Below are positions 31,201 to 40,331 of a DNA stretch of 64,000 nt, in pieces. The notes beneath the pieces were generated by a model. That model saw only the letters and a list, made by a program, of their open reading frames with translations, was not told the DNA's origin and searched no databases. The stretch is from Diplonema papillatum. Its lineage: Eukaryota > Euglenozoa > Diplonemea > Diplonemida > Diplonemidae. The translations under genes and the position numbers were made by a program. Location of the stretch: positions 1 through 64,000 of the forward strand of contig JAPJBO010000989.1 of the NCBI GenBank assembly GCA_030068145.1. Direction: 5' to 3'. Within the stretch, counting starts at the first letter, position 1, and each line of letters begins with the position of its first letter.

Positions 31201-34200
31201 CAGCGCCCGCTCCATGGCCGCCTGCCGCTGGCCAACGGGCACCGGGACGACGGCCCGCACCAGGGGCGCGAGCCGCGGCGCCGCCGCCGCTTCGAGGAGG
31301 CCGAGGTCAGCCGCCGCCGCCGCCGCGAGGTCGGCGCAGACGGGGTGCACACCGGCCTGCTTCCGCTGCTTCGCGTACCGGGCCCAGTCGGCCGGGAACA
31401 CGCCGGCGTGGGACAAGGCGGGGTTCGTCATCGACTCAGCGCAGAGCGTCCCTGTGAGGGTGTTTTGACGGTGCATGGACATCGATGGATGCGCAGCATC
31501 GATACAGCATGTGATCCGTCTTCGGAGAAGTCACGGAGGACAGTCTTTTGGCACGCCCTCTTCCCGGAGGAGTGACGTATCCGTCTAGTGTACTAGTCGG
31601 AGAAGTCACGGAGGACAGTCTCTTGGCACGCCCTCTTCCCGGAGGAGTGACGGAGACAGCCTCTGAGAATGGTACACAGCCTTCTTGGAGACGTCACGAG
31701 AGGACAGTCTCTGGGACAGGGGACGTTATTCTGTGCATGTGAATCAGTGCATGCGCCTCGATGTCATACCAGTGCACGGACATCAATGCATGCGTATTAG
31801 TGCAGAACAATCGAAGCATGCGTATTAGGTGCATGCGCCACGGACGTCGTGACGACCCAGGACACTAGGCGTTGCAACTGGCGGCCTTCCTCAGTGCTCC
31901 CTCCCCCCTGCAAAAAGCAGCTTCGTTTTTCGAGCTGCGCCGGTTGATCGGTTTCCCACTTGTATTCTACTGTTTCATTTTCAGGTTAGGAACTCAATCA
32001 TCGAGGCAATGAGCCAATTTTCGTTTCGCTGATATCCAACGAGCCAGGTTTCGTTTCGCTGATATCCAACGAGCCAGGTTTCGTTTCGCTGATATCCAAC
32101 GAGCCAGGTTTCGTTTCGCTGATATCCAACGAGCCAGTTTTCGTTTCGCTGATATCCAACGAGCCAGTTTTCGTTTCGCTGATATCCAACGAGCCAGTTT
32201 TCGTTTCGCTGATATCCAACGAGCCAGGTTTCGTTTCCCTGATACCGCCAGAGTTGACAATTTCAAACGTCATCTGAGGGGATAACGACTACTAATTGAG
32301 GAGGGGCGGCGAGACGTAAAACACACCAAGCGTGTTCATGCCGGCCTCGAGGGGGACGAACTCCATGCCGAGGCTCTTCCAGAACGCCTCGAACCCGGAG
32401 CCGAAGCGGGAGGCCATGCCGGCGTCCGCCCACGTGCCCCAGCTGACCGCGAGGGCCGGGAGCCCCGCCCGGCGGCGGGCGAGGGCGAAGCCGTCCTGGA
32501 ACGCGTTGGCCGCCGCGTAGTGCGCCAGCTCGCGGTGCCCGAGCACGCCGTAGATGCTTGAAAACAGCACGAAGTGGTCCAGCGGCAGCCCGTGCTCCTC
32601 GGCGGCCGTGTGCAGGTTCACCGTGCCGGCCACCTTCGGCCGCAGCACCGCCTCGACCCTCTCCCACGTCTGGTCAGGCACCGCACCGTCGTCGACCACA
32701 CCCGCCAGATGGAATATACCCTTCACGGGTAGGGCTGGTGTGTCTGCATTCTGCCCACCTGTTTTTTCTTTTCTTTTAGAGTTCAAGTTCGCTTGAAACT
32801 CCGGGGTCTCCGTTGTTATATGGGTTCTCGTGAGCTTTTTAGTAGGTGTGTGTTCACTTTTTGTGCTAACGATGCATTGTTGGCACCAAGAAGTAGTCGT
32901 CGTGGCAGCGTACTGCATGAAACATAATGACGCGGGTGAGTTCCAAGACATCCACCGATAAGTGCAATTGATGTCAACCTCGATCGACCGCAGTTGAGCC
33001 GTGGGGAACAGTTGTTTTGCCTTTCCGATTGCTCGGGAATGGACGGAGTACCCGAGCACGCCAGCAACCTTGTTACGACTTTTGCTTCCTCTAGCTGAGA
33101 AATATTACTTGGATTCCGCCAGTGCGCACAGACGAAGCAGTAGTAGGTAGTAGTATGTGGGCAGTTTGGCTCTTTCTTTACTTTTCTCTTCTTCATGATG
33201 GAGACCCGCCCCCAGGCAATCGACTGTCCAATCAACGGTCGCGGAAGGTTTGTGCCCTGTAGTGATGAGGGCCTCCAAGCCGCCTAATGCACAACACGGC
33301 TACAACACGAGGACGCAGCCCTGCTTAGGTGTGCACTCAGCCCTCACAGGGCCCCAGTTGTTTGTGGTAACTACCGCCGTTGTCATTATCAAAAAGTGAC
33401 GGTTGGCAGCGTCCTGTGGAAATTACCATACAGGTGATAGCACATACGCACAAACAAACTTCCCCCGGTACACGTGCTCGCCGTAAGGGACTCTATCCTG
33501 GAATGGCCTCGGCCACATCCAGCGGCTACCCGCAAAGCCCAGCCCCATCCCGCAGGGCGCACCCAAAAATACTCGGGGGGCTGCCTTGTGCTTACTTCGA
33601 AGGAGGCTAGAGGGGGAGAAACAATACAACTACAAAGTGGGTCTTTTCTGTTGAACACTTACACCCGCCACTGCACCCAGATTCACCTGTGTTTCGTGTG
33701 GGCTACAGCACATTTACCTCCTTTGATCTTTTGCAGCTGGCAGCCTCCTCAAGTATTTCCTTCAAAGCAGGTGGCTATACAACAAAAGAAAGCGCCATAC
33801 CAACTTTTTTCAGCCGCGCGAAGAGCTCTCGGACGGAGTCCAGATCCGACACGTCGGCGAGTTCGACGCTGACGCGGGCCCCCGTTTTGCCCTCCACAGC
33901 CGCGATCTCGGCGAGGAGCTCTGCTGACGGCTTCCGCCTGGCCACCAGCACGATCGACCGCAGCCCCCAGCGCTCCGCCATGGTCTGCGCCAGCCGCATG
34001 CCGAGGCCGCCGGTTCCCCCGGTGATGACGTACGTTGCGTTCTTTTCGAACTTCGCGTCCGGGGTGGCGTGCGGGAGGAGAGTACGCCGAACCAGCCTGG
34101 GGGTATACCGCTGGCGGGCTCTGTAGGCGGATTCGCCGAATGCGAGTCCTTCGTCGGCACTGGAGATCTCTGCAAGCAGCGAGCGCGCAACGAATTGCGC

Positions 34201-37200
34201 GTCGTCATCGCCCGGGCACAAGTCGACGATGCGGCAGCGTATCGACGGCCGCTCGGCCGGGACGACCCTGGCCATGCCCCAGAGCGCCTGGTGCGCGGCG
34301 TCGACCGCCGCGCACTTCCCGGGCACCGGGCGGCCCCCCGCCAGATCACTCACCGCAGCGCCCCTCGTGACGACCCAGAGCTGGGTGCCGGTTTTCGCAC
34401 CCGCGCGGTACACCGCCTGCAGCACGGCGAGGAACCCCCGGAGCACGGAATGCGTCGCTTCGACGGTCCCCGGGCCCAAGCCCGCAGCCTCCCCCCCCGC
34501 GAGCGCCCACATGAAGACCACCCCGGAGACGCCGGTTTCAAGCGCCTTCGTGTTGAATCCGGCATCGCCGGCTGGAGGCGGGGCGATTAGGTCGACTTGC
34601 GCGGCGCCCGCCAGCTTCAGCCCCGCGGCAACCCGCGCCGCGAGCCCCCGCTTGTCGCCGCCGAGAACGACCCACCGGCCCCGCACCGCCACAGGCGGCG
34701 TCCGCAGGGCCTCCGGCCTCCACTCGACGCTGTACGTGTCATCCTGCAGAGCGGCAGCGGTGGCCGCTCCGGGAAGCCCCGCTGGCGTCGCGAGTTTCGC
34801 CCGGGTTTCGCCGTCGCGGCGCTTGAGTTCCGCCTTCGCGACTTTGCCGGTGCCGGTCAGCGGCATGTCCGCGAGGATCTCGATCTCCCGCGGGACCTTG
34901 TAGTCGGCGAGGAGGCGGGCGCAGTGCCGGCGCAGGGTCGCCTGCGTCATTTCGGAGCCGCGGTGCAGCTCCACCACCGCCTTCACGACCTCGCCCAGCA
35001 GTGGGTTCGGCACCCCAAACACGCCGACATACTTCACGTCCGCGTGGCCCTGGAGCACGCGCTCAACTTCGACGGAATACACGTTCTCCCCGCCGCTCAG
35101 GATCATGTCCTTCTTCCGGTCGCACACGGTGATGTACCCGTACGCCCCGACCGTCGCCAGGTCGCCGGTCTTGAACCAACCTCCCTCCGCAAACGCCTCG
35201 GCCGTGGCCTCGGGTAGGTTGTGGTACCCTTTGAACACCGTCGGTCCCCTAATCTGCACTTCTCCGACCTCGCCTGTGTTGCGTGTATTTTGAGTTAAAG
35301 TTCGCTTGAAATTCCGGGGTTTTAGGGTCTCCCTGTGACCGTTCATGAATGGGTTCTCTTAGAGCAAGAAAGGGCTATGTGGTTACGGGTTGTATATTTA
35401 GTGCACGCTTTCGTTATGGGTTATGGCTATTTGTGTCCAACAAGCGCAGGTTGTCGAAGAACAAACCCCGATTGACGGCAGCGTACCATCCTCATTCAGC
35501 TGAAGAAAACAGGTTTGAAGAACCTCACCTGTGTTGCATTTGTGTCCAACAAACGCAGTTTGCTACAGCACATTTACCCCCTTTGGGGTTGGAATATTGT
35601 TGCGATAGTGGGGAGTCATCGGCATGCTGATCGAGAACCACACTATACCTGTGAGATTTCGCACAACTGGCAGTCTCCTCAAGGATTTCCTACAACGCAG
35701 ATGCTTGTTACAAAATGCTCGAGGGGCTGCCTTGTGCTTACTTCGAAGGAGGCTAGAGGGGGAGAATCAATACAACTACAAAGTGGGTCTTTTTTTTGTT
35801 GAACGCTTACGCCCGCCACTGAACCCAGATTCACCTGTGTTTCGTGTGGGCTAAAGCACATCTACCTCCTTTGATATTTTGCTGCTGACTGCCTCCTCAA
35901 GTATTTCCTGCAAAGCAGGTGCTCATCTTGCAAGGTGGCCGGTGCGTCCTCACGGGCCCCGACGCACGCCTGCGTCCTCTTCATCCAACCTTTAAGAAGG
36001 CCGCGGAAGTCGGCTGAACCGGGAGCTACCGGAGAAGGTGTATGTGCCTAGGTATTACAACCTGGTTCGATTGCGGGGTAATACCTCGGGGATGAAAGAC
36101 TGCGTATTTTTCCATTTGTTGAACGCTTGTGCCCGCCACAAAACCCAGATTTACCTGTGTTTCGTGTGGGCTACAGCACATTTACCTCCTTTGATCTATC
36201 GCAACTGGCAGTCTCCTCAAGCGTTTCCTACAAAGCAGGTGCCTATACAAGAAACAATGGAAACGTACCTGACAGAGGGGCGACCAGGGCGCCGTCGTCT
36301 TTGATCACTCGCATTTCGAACCCGGGGAGCTCGAAGCGCTTGCCTGAAGTGCACACGAGGTCGATCTGCTCGCCGGGGGGCAGCGAGCGGACGTCGGCGC
36401 TGTTCAGCAGCGACATCGCGATTTTGCCGCAGCTCTCGGTCATGCCGTAGGACTGGAACACCTCGCACCCGAAGACCGCGATGGCGCGGAGCGTCGTCTC
36501 GCGGTTGAGCGGAGCGCCGCCGCAGGACAGCATCTGCAGGCTCGTAAAATCGCGCTTTTCGACGCCGGGGTGCGCGAGGAGCAGCGTCGCCATCGTCGAC
36601 GCCATGTTCGTCACCGTGACCCGCCGCTTCTCGATCGCGGCCAGCGCGCCGGCCGCGGTGAACGACGGCACGAACACGTGGCTCCCACCCACCCACGTGA
36701 TAGAGAACATCCCGTACGCGTCGACCAGGTGGAACATCGGCGCGATGTGCCCCCACACGTCTTTTTTGTGGTGCCGGTGCTCGATCATGCACCCCAAGGC
36801 GTGCAAGCAGACGGCACGATGCGACAGGATCACGCCCTTCGGCCGCCCCGTCGTCCCCGACGTGTAGTACATCTCGCAGTTCCCGTCGGCGGTGTTCTCG
36901 GCCCGCCGGAAGGCGGAGGCCGCGGGCTGCGAGGCTGTCGCCTCGAAGTCGTCGTGGAACACGCCCGGCAGCGCGGCGCGGCCCGCGGGCGGTACGCCAC
37001 CGACCCACAGCAGCCCTTTGACCGTGTTCTTCTCCGAACACCGCACGGCGTCGATGATCAACGGGGCGAACTGCGCCGACGCCACCAGCACCACGGGCTC
37101 CGCGTCGTCGAGCACGAAGCCCAGCTCATCCGCGGACAACCTCTGATTCAGGTTCAGCACGCACGCGCCCGCCCCAGCGGACGCGAAGTGCGCCTCCATG

Positions 37201-40200
37201 CACTGATACACATTCGGCAGGATCACCGCCACTCGGTGCCCTTTCGGCACCTTCACGGAATCGCGAAGGTACGCTGCCAGGGCGCAGGACCGCTGGTAGA
37301 AAGCCGCGTACGTGGCGGTGTGGTCGCCTTGGTAGTACGCCGGGTGGTCCGGCCAGCGTTCGACGGCGTGGCAGAGGATGTCCCACGTGTTGAACGCGCC
37401 GCTGGCTTCCCGCCGGGCGAGCTCCCCGCGCGCGAACGACGTGTCGAATGCGCGGACGGTCGGTGCGTAGAACTCGCTCGGGTCGTCCTTCGCCCGCTCG
37501 AGCCGCTGCCCCCGCGTGAGGTGCTCGCGCAGGCCTTCCTCCGGCGCCGGGTTGCCCCACGCCTTGCCCAGCGACGCGCCCAGCAGCGGCAGCGCGATGT
37601 GCGCGGGCACGTCCGCACACCGGCGGACGTCCACCACCACCACCAGCGGCGGCGCGCCGGGGCGCCGCCCCCGCAGCACCTCGGCGAGTTCCTCGGCAGT
37701 CCCGGCGACGACGGCTTCGCACCCGAACCCGCCCGCAAGCTCCGCGAGCGCCGCCGGGCCGGGGACCGATGCGTCGAGGCACTTGGGGGGCGGTTTCCCG
37801 GCGAGCGCGCTGGGGAAGGACAGGGCGCCACGCGCCTGGTTGCAGAGGACGAACAGCGCCGCCGGCGCCGCTGGGCCGGCGAGCAGAGCGGAGAAGGCAC
37901 GCGCGTGTGCCAGGAACGCCGTGTCGCCGGCGATGACGACGGGCCGGGGTTCCCCCCGCCCGGCGAGCAATTCGGCGGCGGCGATCGACCAACCGGCGGC
38001 GGCGGAGCCGGGGGGGAGCAGCCGCGGGCTGCGGCGGAGGCGTTCCGCGCCGAAGGCCGCGGCGCAGCCCGGCCCGCACACGGCGGCCGCCGGGCCGAGG
38101 AACTCGTCGAGCTGCGCGAAAAACGCCGCGCACGACAGCCCCAGACCACGCCGTTTTGGGGGGGAAACCTCAGATTCTAACCCCGTTTCGGGCAAGACCT
38201 CGCCAGCGACCGCCGCGTGGGCGGCCGCGATCCGCGCGTGCAGCGCACTCGCTTCCTGGCGGCACGCGGGTCCCAGGCGGGCCGCGAGCGCCGCGACCCC
38301 TGCGGAAGCCCCGCCGGCGCACGCCGCAACAACGAGCGCCGCGGCGGGCGTTGCGGGGCCGGGGGGCAGGGCGGACAACGTCAGGGAAAGGGGGGAGACG
38401 GTGAGGACGAAGTCGCAGGACCCGACGACGGGCAGGAACGCGTCGGGGATGAACAGCTCGGCGGTGCCGGCGGTCGCCCAGACCCATGCCTCGTGGCCCC
38501 CCGGGAAGCCGTCCACGAACGCAACGTCGGCGACCACCGCCGCCTGCAGCCCCTCGACAACCTCCACCAGCGCTGCCCGCCCGCTGGAATCGAGCGCCGC
38601 GGAGACCCTGACCAGCAGCCGGCCGTGGGCGGCACGTAGCCTCGGCAGGATCTCCTCCGGGATGACGATTGCCGGCGGCGGCGCGGCCGGGGACTCGGGC
38701 GGCGGGGCGTCGATGAACCCCAGGCCGCAGGAGAAGCAGGTGATCGCGGGGGGGTGTCCTGCGCCGTTCTCGGCGGCGCGCGTGAAGGCGGCCGCGAGGT
38801 GATCGGCGGAGGGGAGGGGGACGAGCCGGGCTGAGGGGTTCGAAGGCAGGACGACGGCGGAGAAAACGGCCTCGAAGGCGGCTCGTTCGGCGGCCGTCGC
38901 CGCGATCGACGCGAGGAAGACGGGGCGCTGCAAGGGAACGGGGGCGTCCGGGAGCGCGAGCGAGCGGGAAGCAGGGGAAAAGACCGCGAGCGGCGCCGCC
39001 GCGGAGCGGTCGCCGCTCGAGGCGCCGACCGCCGCCGCCAGCGCGCTGGCGACGCACCACGCGGCGTCCGGCCCCCGTATTGCGACCGCCAAGCGGCCGG
39101 CGTTCGCCTCGTCCACGAACACGTCTCCGAGAACCCCCGTCGCCACCGCCGCAAGCGGCGGGGCCCCCCCTGGGACCTCCTCCGGCGCCGCAGCACCGTC
39201 GTCGTCGGCGGCGCCCCAGTCGCCGCCGACGTCCTCGATCGCGACCCAGGACCCGGCGCCGCCGGCGAGCGCAGCCTTCAGATCTTTCGAAGGAGGCCCT
39301 CCGCCGGCAAAGTGGCACGCCCGGCCGAGCCCCGCGGCCAGGGCCGCCAGCGCGGTCCGCGCCGCGCCCGGGATTTTCCCGGGAAACGGGATGAGCACCG
39401 AGACTTTCGGTGCGCCGGCTAGCTGCCCGCACTCGTGGCGGGTCAGGTAGGCGTGCGTGGCTACCAGGATGACGGGGGCTTCGCGGGACGGCGCCTGCTG
39501 CTGTTCGGCGGAGCAGCCGATGAGCGACGCGAAGAGGGTGCCGGGGCGGGTGAGGTCAGCGGCGGCGACCGAGACGCCCGCGGGGAAGCGCGCGGCGGCG
39601 CCCGCAGCAAGCGAATGGTGCGGGGTGAACAGCGTCGAAACGGGCGGCAGCCACGCCGCGATACCAGCGGCGGCCGGCGAATCTCCGGGCGCGGGAGCCC
39701 CGCCGCACGCCGCGAAGAACGCGCCGGAGGCGGTGGGTGCGGCACCGGGGGGTTTTGCGACCTCGCGGGTCAACTTCAGCACGGAGGGGCCCGCCTTCAC
39801 GGGCGACTTCAACAGCGCCGGAGGGAATAACAGGACGCAGGGCGTCCTGGTATTCGCTTCCGCGAGCGCTCGAACCACCATTTCCAACGCGCCTTGGACG
39901 CCGGCGTGCGGCGGAGACACGCCGTGGGTCGAAGCGCCTGTGCCCTCGCAGATCCGGCGCCCGCAGGCCGGGTCGTCGATGCACGCGAGTACGAAGAAAG
40001 GCACGCTTTTCGAGCTGGCAGCCCGCAGCGCGCGGCGGAGGCTGTGCAGGGACTGGGGCCCGGACGCCAGGGCGCACGGCAACCCGCCCGCGAACGCGGC
40101 GGAGGCGAGGCACGCGTCGGCGGCTTGGGCCTCCGACGGCGTGGGGACGAAGCGGACGCCGGCGGCCGAGAGGGTTTCGGCGGCGAAGCAAGCGGCTTGT

Positions 40201-40331
40201 GTCGTGGGTTTGCCGAAGGCGACGGACACGCCGGCGGTCCGGAAGAGCTCGGCCACGACGCGGGCCACGGTGTACGTCCGGTCCTCCTCCAAGCGACCCC
40301 CCGAAACGGAAAACCCGTTGCGGAAGCCCAT
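12586..40331 (-). CDS. Giant modular polyketide synthase-type megasynthase, 11 exons
   Basis: The proposed gene joins 40331-36269, 35273-33801, 32734-32327, 31451-30820, 29668-29597, 28414-27083, 25217-25078, 24028-21274, 19212-19096, 16685-16560 and 16212-12586. Reading phase is kept across every junction, giving about 4,914 residues. Domain order: ThDP enzyme-like, AMP-binding acyl ligase, KR, ACP, ACP, KS, AT, KR, acidic linker, ACP x3, and a Pls/PosA-like membrane terminal domain. There is no dehydratase, enoylreductase or thioesterase. Known family logic suggests acid activation, one malonyl extension and ketoreduction on carrier-bound intermediates. The ThDP and terminal domains are unusual partners. 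Introns consist of dispersed repeats. Because junctions were chosen by eye, single boundaries could shift. The locus could also be two transcripts, but ACP and KR domains split across exons tie most exons together. Confidence 0.75.
16213..16559 (-). other. Intron 10
   Basis: Donor GTGTGC after GTAAAG, acceptor CTGAACAG. The acceptor-proximal third (about 16228-16310) is an R3 copy. Short, 347 bases. Confidence 0.65.
16560..16685 (-). CDS. Megasynthase exon 10: acidic linker and start of ACP3
   Basis: A 42-codon exon between acceptor CAACCAACAG and donor AAG|GTGTGC. It encodes PPQAEEEEGTDEDAEDDG, more Glu/Asp/Ala, then SAPADVAGIVK. That last segment fuses with GVLKKYAKG of exon 11 to complete helix 1 of the third ACP. 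The strong acidic bias, preserved phase and the completed ACP helix support it. The same region is also open on the plus strand, but there it makes no known domain. Confidence 0.7.
16686..19095 (-). other. Intron 9, repeat-filled
   Basis: Donor ACG|GTGTGC. The first ~285 bases (19075-18793) are R8, nearly identical to 52215-52495. Then come R2 (18790-18600), a foldback element (18317-18540), an R10 segment (about 17876-17960), R3 (about 17420-17180) and R4 (17180-16905). Small open frames in it look random. Confidence 0.65.
18317..18540. repeat. Foldback element with GATGGAT inverted repeats
   Basis: Ends are CCCCCGTGCATAAGATGGAT and its reverse complement, and inside are more inverted copies of ATCCATCTTA. 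A run of about 20 G ends it. Confidence 0.7.
19096..19212 (-). CDS. Megasynthase exon 9: end of second KR
   Basis: A 39-codon exon between CACCGCAG and ACG|GTGTGC. It encodes VLYSGADPVLCVSDFKW followed by GNLRELMGD, the typical segment after a polyketide KR in which a small helix is followed by a strand ending in D.DW or DFKW. Phase 0 at both ends fits exons 8 and 10. Confidence 0.75.
19213..21273 (-). other. Intron 8, repeat-filled
   Basis: Donor GCG|GTGTGT. Directly behind it lies R9 (about 21240-21085), then R1 copies (21075-20866, 20640-20330 and shorter pieces to 20147), R6 (20864-20637), R10 copies (about 20120-19972 and 19880-19715), a 48-base tandem duplication near 19625-19715, and R4 (19550-19255) just before the acceptor. 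Confidence 0.65.
21274..24028 (-). CDS. Megasynthase exon 8: acyltransferase and second ketoreductase
   Basis: 918 codons. The AT has the GQGSQSVGMG entry motif (near 23690), the nucleophile elbow GHSLGE (near 23420) and, further on, VTHGFHSSQ near 23115. That is a HAFH-type signature pointing to malonyl rather than methylmalonyl units. A linker with a KR structural half (22600-22000) follows. The catalytic KR has NADPH-binding TGGTGALGLQLA near 21900, the serine segment LFSSVTSLMG near 21500 and the YGAANA tyrosine near 21460. No dehydratase or enoylreductase lies between AT and KR. The exon opens with NTTALRPSGRVLVPISA, the usual KS-AT linker. Confidence 0.9.
24029..25077 (-). other. Intron 7 with decayed copies of the AT exon start
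   Basis: Donor read as CG|GCAGG (GC-AG type), acceptor CGCCCGCAG. The right part has R7 (about 24960-24820). 24119-24412 and about 24476-24710 are truncated, rearranged copies of the first part of exon 8 (acceptor, NTTALRPSGR..., then internal deletions), each with the same upstream flank CGTCGTTTAATACAAAG. Confidence 0.65.
24119..24810 (-). pseudogene. Two truncated copies of the AT exon 5' end
   Basis: Copy A (24412-24119) starts with the same acceptor and NTTALRPSGRVLVP codons, then jumps by deletion to the EEA/LTCER part and to a KVAF-like part. Copy B (about 24710-24476) keeps less. Both end where exon 8 would continue. Neither can supply a functional AT. Confidence 0.75.
25078..25217 (-). 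CDS. Megasynthase exon 7: end of ketosynthase
   Basis: 47-codon exon after CATGCAACAG. It encodes ALGLEVAGTSGG and GVSGFGFGGTNGHCILQQHR. The GFGFGGTNGH motif is the conserved C-terminal KS element. It completes the KS begun in exon 6, whose last codons are RLVRFE. Confidence 0.85.
25218..27082 (-). other. Intron 6, repeat-filled
   Basis: Donor GAG|GTCTGC followed by an A run (minus sense) and R2 (27055-26780). R1 is at 26530-26398 and 25860-25770, R10 at about 25770-25675 and 25365-25270. A ~245-base direct duplication (25905-26110 and 26155-26395) contains GACAAAGTGGATTATAATCC. Confidence 0.65.
27083..28414 (-). CDS. Megasynthase exon 6: end of ACP2 and ketosynthase body
   Basis: 444 codons. 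The first ~35 (IEATQLEDLSPTFVYECVTL...LLLEEL) finish ACP2. A Pro/Ala linker leads into the KS: FAIVGMGCRFPGNA, the active-site cysteine in DTACSSSL (near 27730), the first catalytic His in EAHGTGTRLGDPIE (near 27310) and the second in SVKSGIGHLECAA (near 27205). All three catalytic residues are present, so the KS should condense. The exon ends at RLVRFE before GTCTGC. Its 5' 280 bases occur twice more upstream. Confidence 0.9.
28135..29455 (-). repeat. Triplicated exon 6 5' end, ~450-base units
   Basis: Three copies begin, in transcript sense, with the acceptor at 29321, 28870 and 28414. Each encodes IEATQLEDLSPTFVYE... to GEFFRNL (about 95 codons). Only the third (28414) continues into the KS body. 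The other two turn after CGGAACCT into a shared TTCTGGGAGAG...TAAAGGCGCAATAAAACC tail. Differences among copies are few; the units are nearly identical. Confidence 0.9.
28415..29596 (-). other. Intron 5 with two extra copies of the exon 6 start
   Basis: Donor CTG|GTATGA, acceptor CACAAACAG. Between them lie two tandem copies (unit about 450 bases) of the beginning of exon 6 plus its upstream flank. See the repeat entry. Confidence 0.7.
29597..29668 (-). CDS. Megasynthase exon 5: core of ACP2
   Basis: A 24-codon exon bounded by GCACACAG and CTG|GTATGA. It encodes IDVEAPVVELGLTSMHVVDI and TQKL. ELGLTS carries the phosphopantetheine serine and resembles DLGLTSMHVVDL of ACP1 in exon 4. Phase 0 on both sides connects exon 4 to exon 6. 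Confidence 0.8.
29669..30819 (-). other. Intron 4, repeat-filled
   Basis: Donor GAG|GTCTGC, then R1 (30797-30610) about 20 bases inside, and R2 (30615-30470). An R5 end fragment may lie near 30310-30365. The stretch 29710-30290 has no recognised element. Confidence 0.6.
30820..31451 (-). CDS. Megasynthase exon 4: end of first KR, ACP1
   Basis: About 211 codons after CACAG. The start (GTLCAESMTNPALSHAGVFPADWARYAKQ) is the usual end of a polyketide KR. An Ala-rich linker (AAAAAADLGLLEAAAAPRLA) leads into ACP1 with DLGLTSMHVVDL near 31130 and a complete helix 4 (SPTLVYECVTVRALAERLL). A tail (LPSRQRKAALLKMLVELTKELLDDEDQE) looks like a helical linker to ACP2. Confidence 0.85.
31452..32326 (-). 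other. Intron 3 with a 30-base tandem array
   Basis: Donor CTTG|GTGTGT, acceptor CCTCACAG. It contains an 8-copy 30-base array (32011-32250), a ~72-base direct repeat with GGAGAAGTCACGGAGGACAG at about 31529 and 31601, and GTGCATGCG-type short repeats near 31735-31840. Confidence 0.65.
32011..32250. repeat. 30-base tandem repeat, 8 copies
   Basis: Copies begin every 30 bases from 32011 with GAGCCA and contain TTTCGTTTCGCTGATATCCA. Only a G/T difference and edge changes separate the copies. Because 30 is divisible by 3, it is open in several frames. Confidence 0.95.
32327..32734 (-). CDS. Megasynthase exon 3: catalytic half of first KR
   Basis: 136 codons after GACACACCAG. LPVKGIFHLAGVVDDG continues the KR Rossmann fold of exon 2. 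FVLFSSIYGVLGH holds the catalytic serine (near 32570). HYAAANAFQDGFA holds the Tyr-x-x-x-Asn pair (near 32515). VSWGTWADAGMAS is the lid-region motif. All catalytic residues are present. The exon ends at MNTL(G) before GTGTGT. Confidence 0.9.
32735..33800 (-). other. Intron 2, repeat-filled
   Basis: Donor GTTG|GTATGG. R1 (33785-33565) follows within 20 bases. R12 lies at about 33350-33185. The R3 core (32830-32776) ends about 40 bases before the acceptor. Confidence 0.7.
33801..35273 (-). CDS. Megasynthase exon 2: acyl ligase C-domain and first KR N-half
   Basis: 491 codons. The first ~150 finish the AMP-forming ligase: GWFKTGDLA (near 35180), DRKKDMILSGGENVYSVEVE (near 35105) and PLTGTGKVAK with the catalytic lysine (near 34845). 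Then comes a structural KR half with WVVLGGDKRGLA, and the catalytic KR nucleotide-binding motif VITGGTGGLGMRLA (near 34030). It ends at ARLKKV before GTATGG. No KS precedes this KR, so in this order it would reduce a carrier-bound group made or loaded by the N-terminal domains. Confidence 0.9.
35274..36268 (-). other. Intron 1, repeat-filled
   Basis: Canonical donor CAG|GTACGT and acceptor CAACACAG. From the donor: R1 (36255-36115), R9 (about 36110-35985), a second R1 (35930-35710), and R3 (35420-35290) ending about 15 bases before the acceptor. Confidence 0.75.
36269..40331 (-). CDS. Megasynthase exon 1: ThDP enzyme-like region and acyl ligase N-domain
   Basis: About 1,354 codons from ATG 40331. 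Residues about 15-170 resemble the N-terminal domain of thiamine-diphosphate enzymes such as acetolactate synthase: TVARVVAELFRTAGVSVAFG, a Glu in PSEAQAADACLA near residue 66, then GPQSLHSLRRALRAA. A long Ala/Gly/Pro-rich middle follows. Residues about 740-900 resemble the ThDP-binding domain, with GDTAFLAH... and an Asn about 29 residues later (FVLCNQ). The second half is an AMP-forming ligase: YYTSGTTGRPKGVILSH (near residue 1154) and QSYGMTESCGK (near 1295). It would activate a carboxylic acid. Whether the ThDP part is catalytic is uncertain because GDG is GDT here. Confidence 0.8.

Noticed and set aside
31998-32273. A 91-codon frame with ten-residue repeats (SETKPGSLDI type)
   Set aside because: Direct translation of the intronic 30-base array; lies between exons 3 and 4.
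36570-38180. Long plus-strand frames opposite exon 1 of the megasynthase (to 536 codons)
   Set aside because: GC-rich antisense shadows; Arg/His/Pro-rich products with no domain, while the minus strand encodes clear ThDP and ligase motifs.
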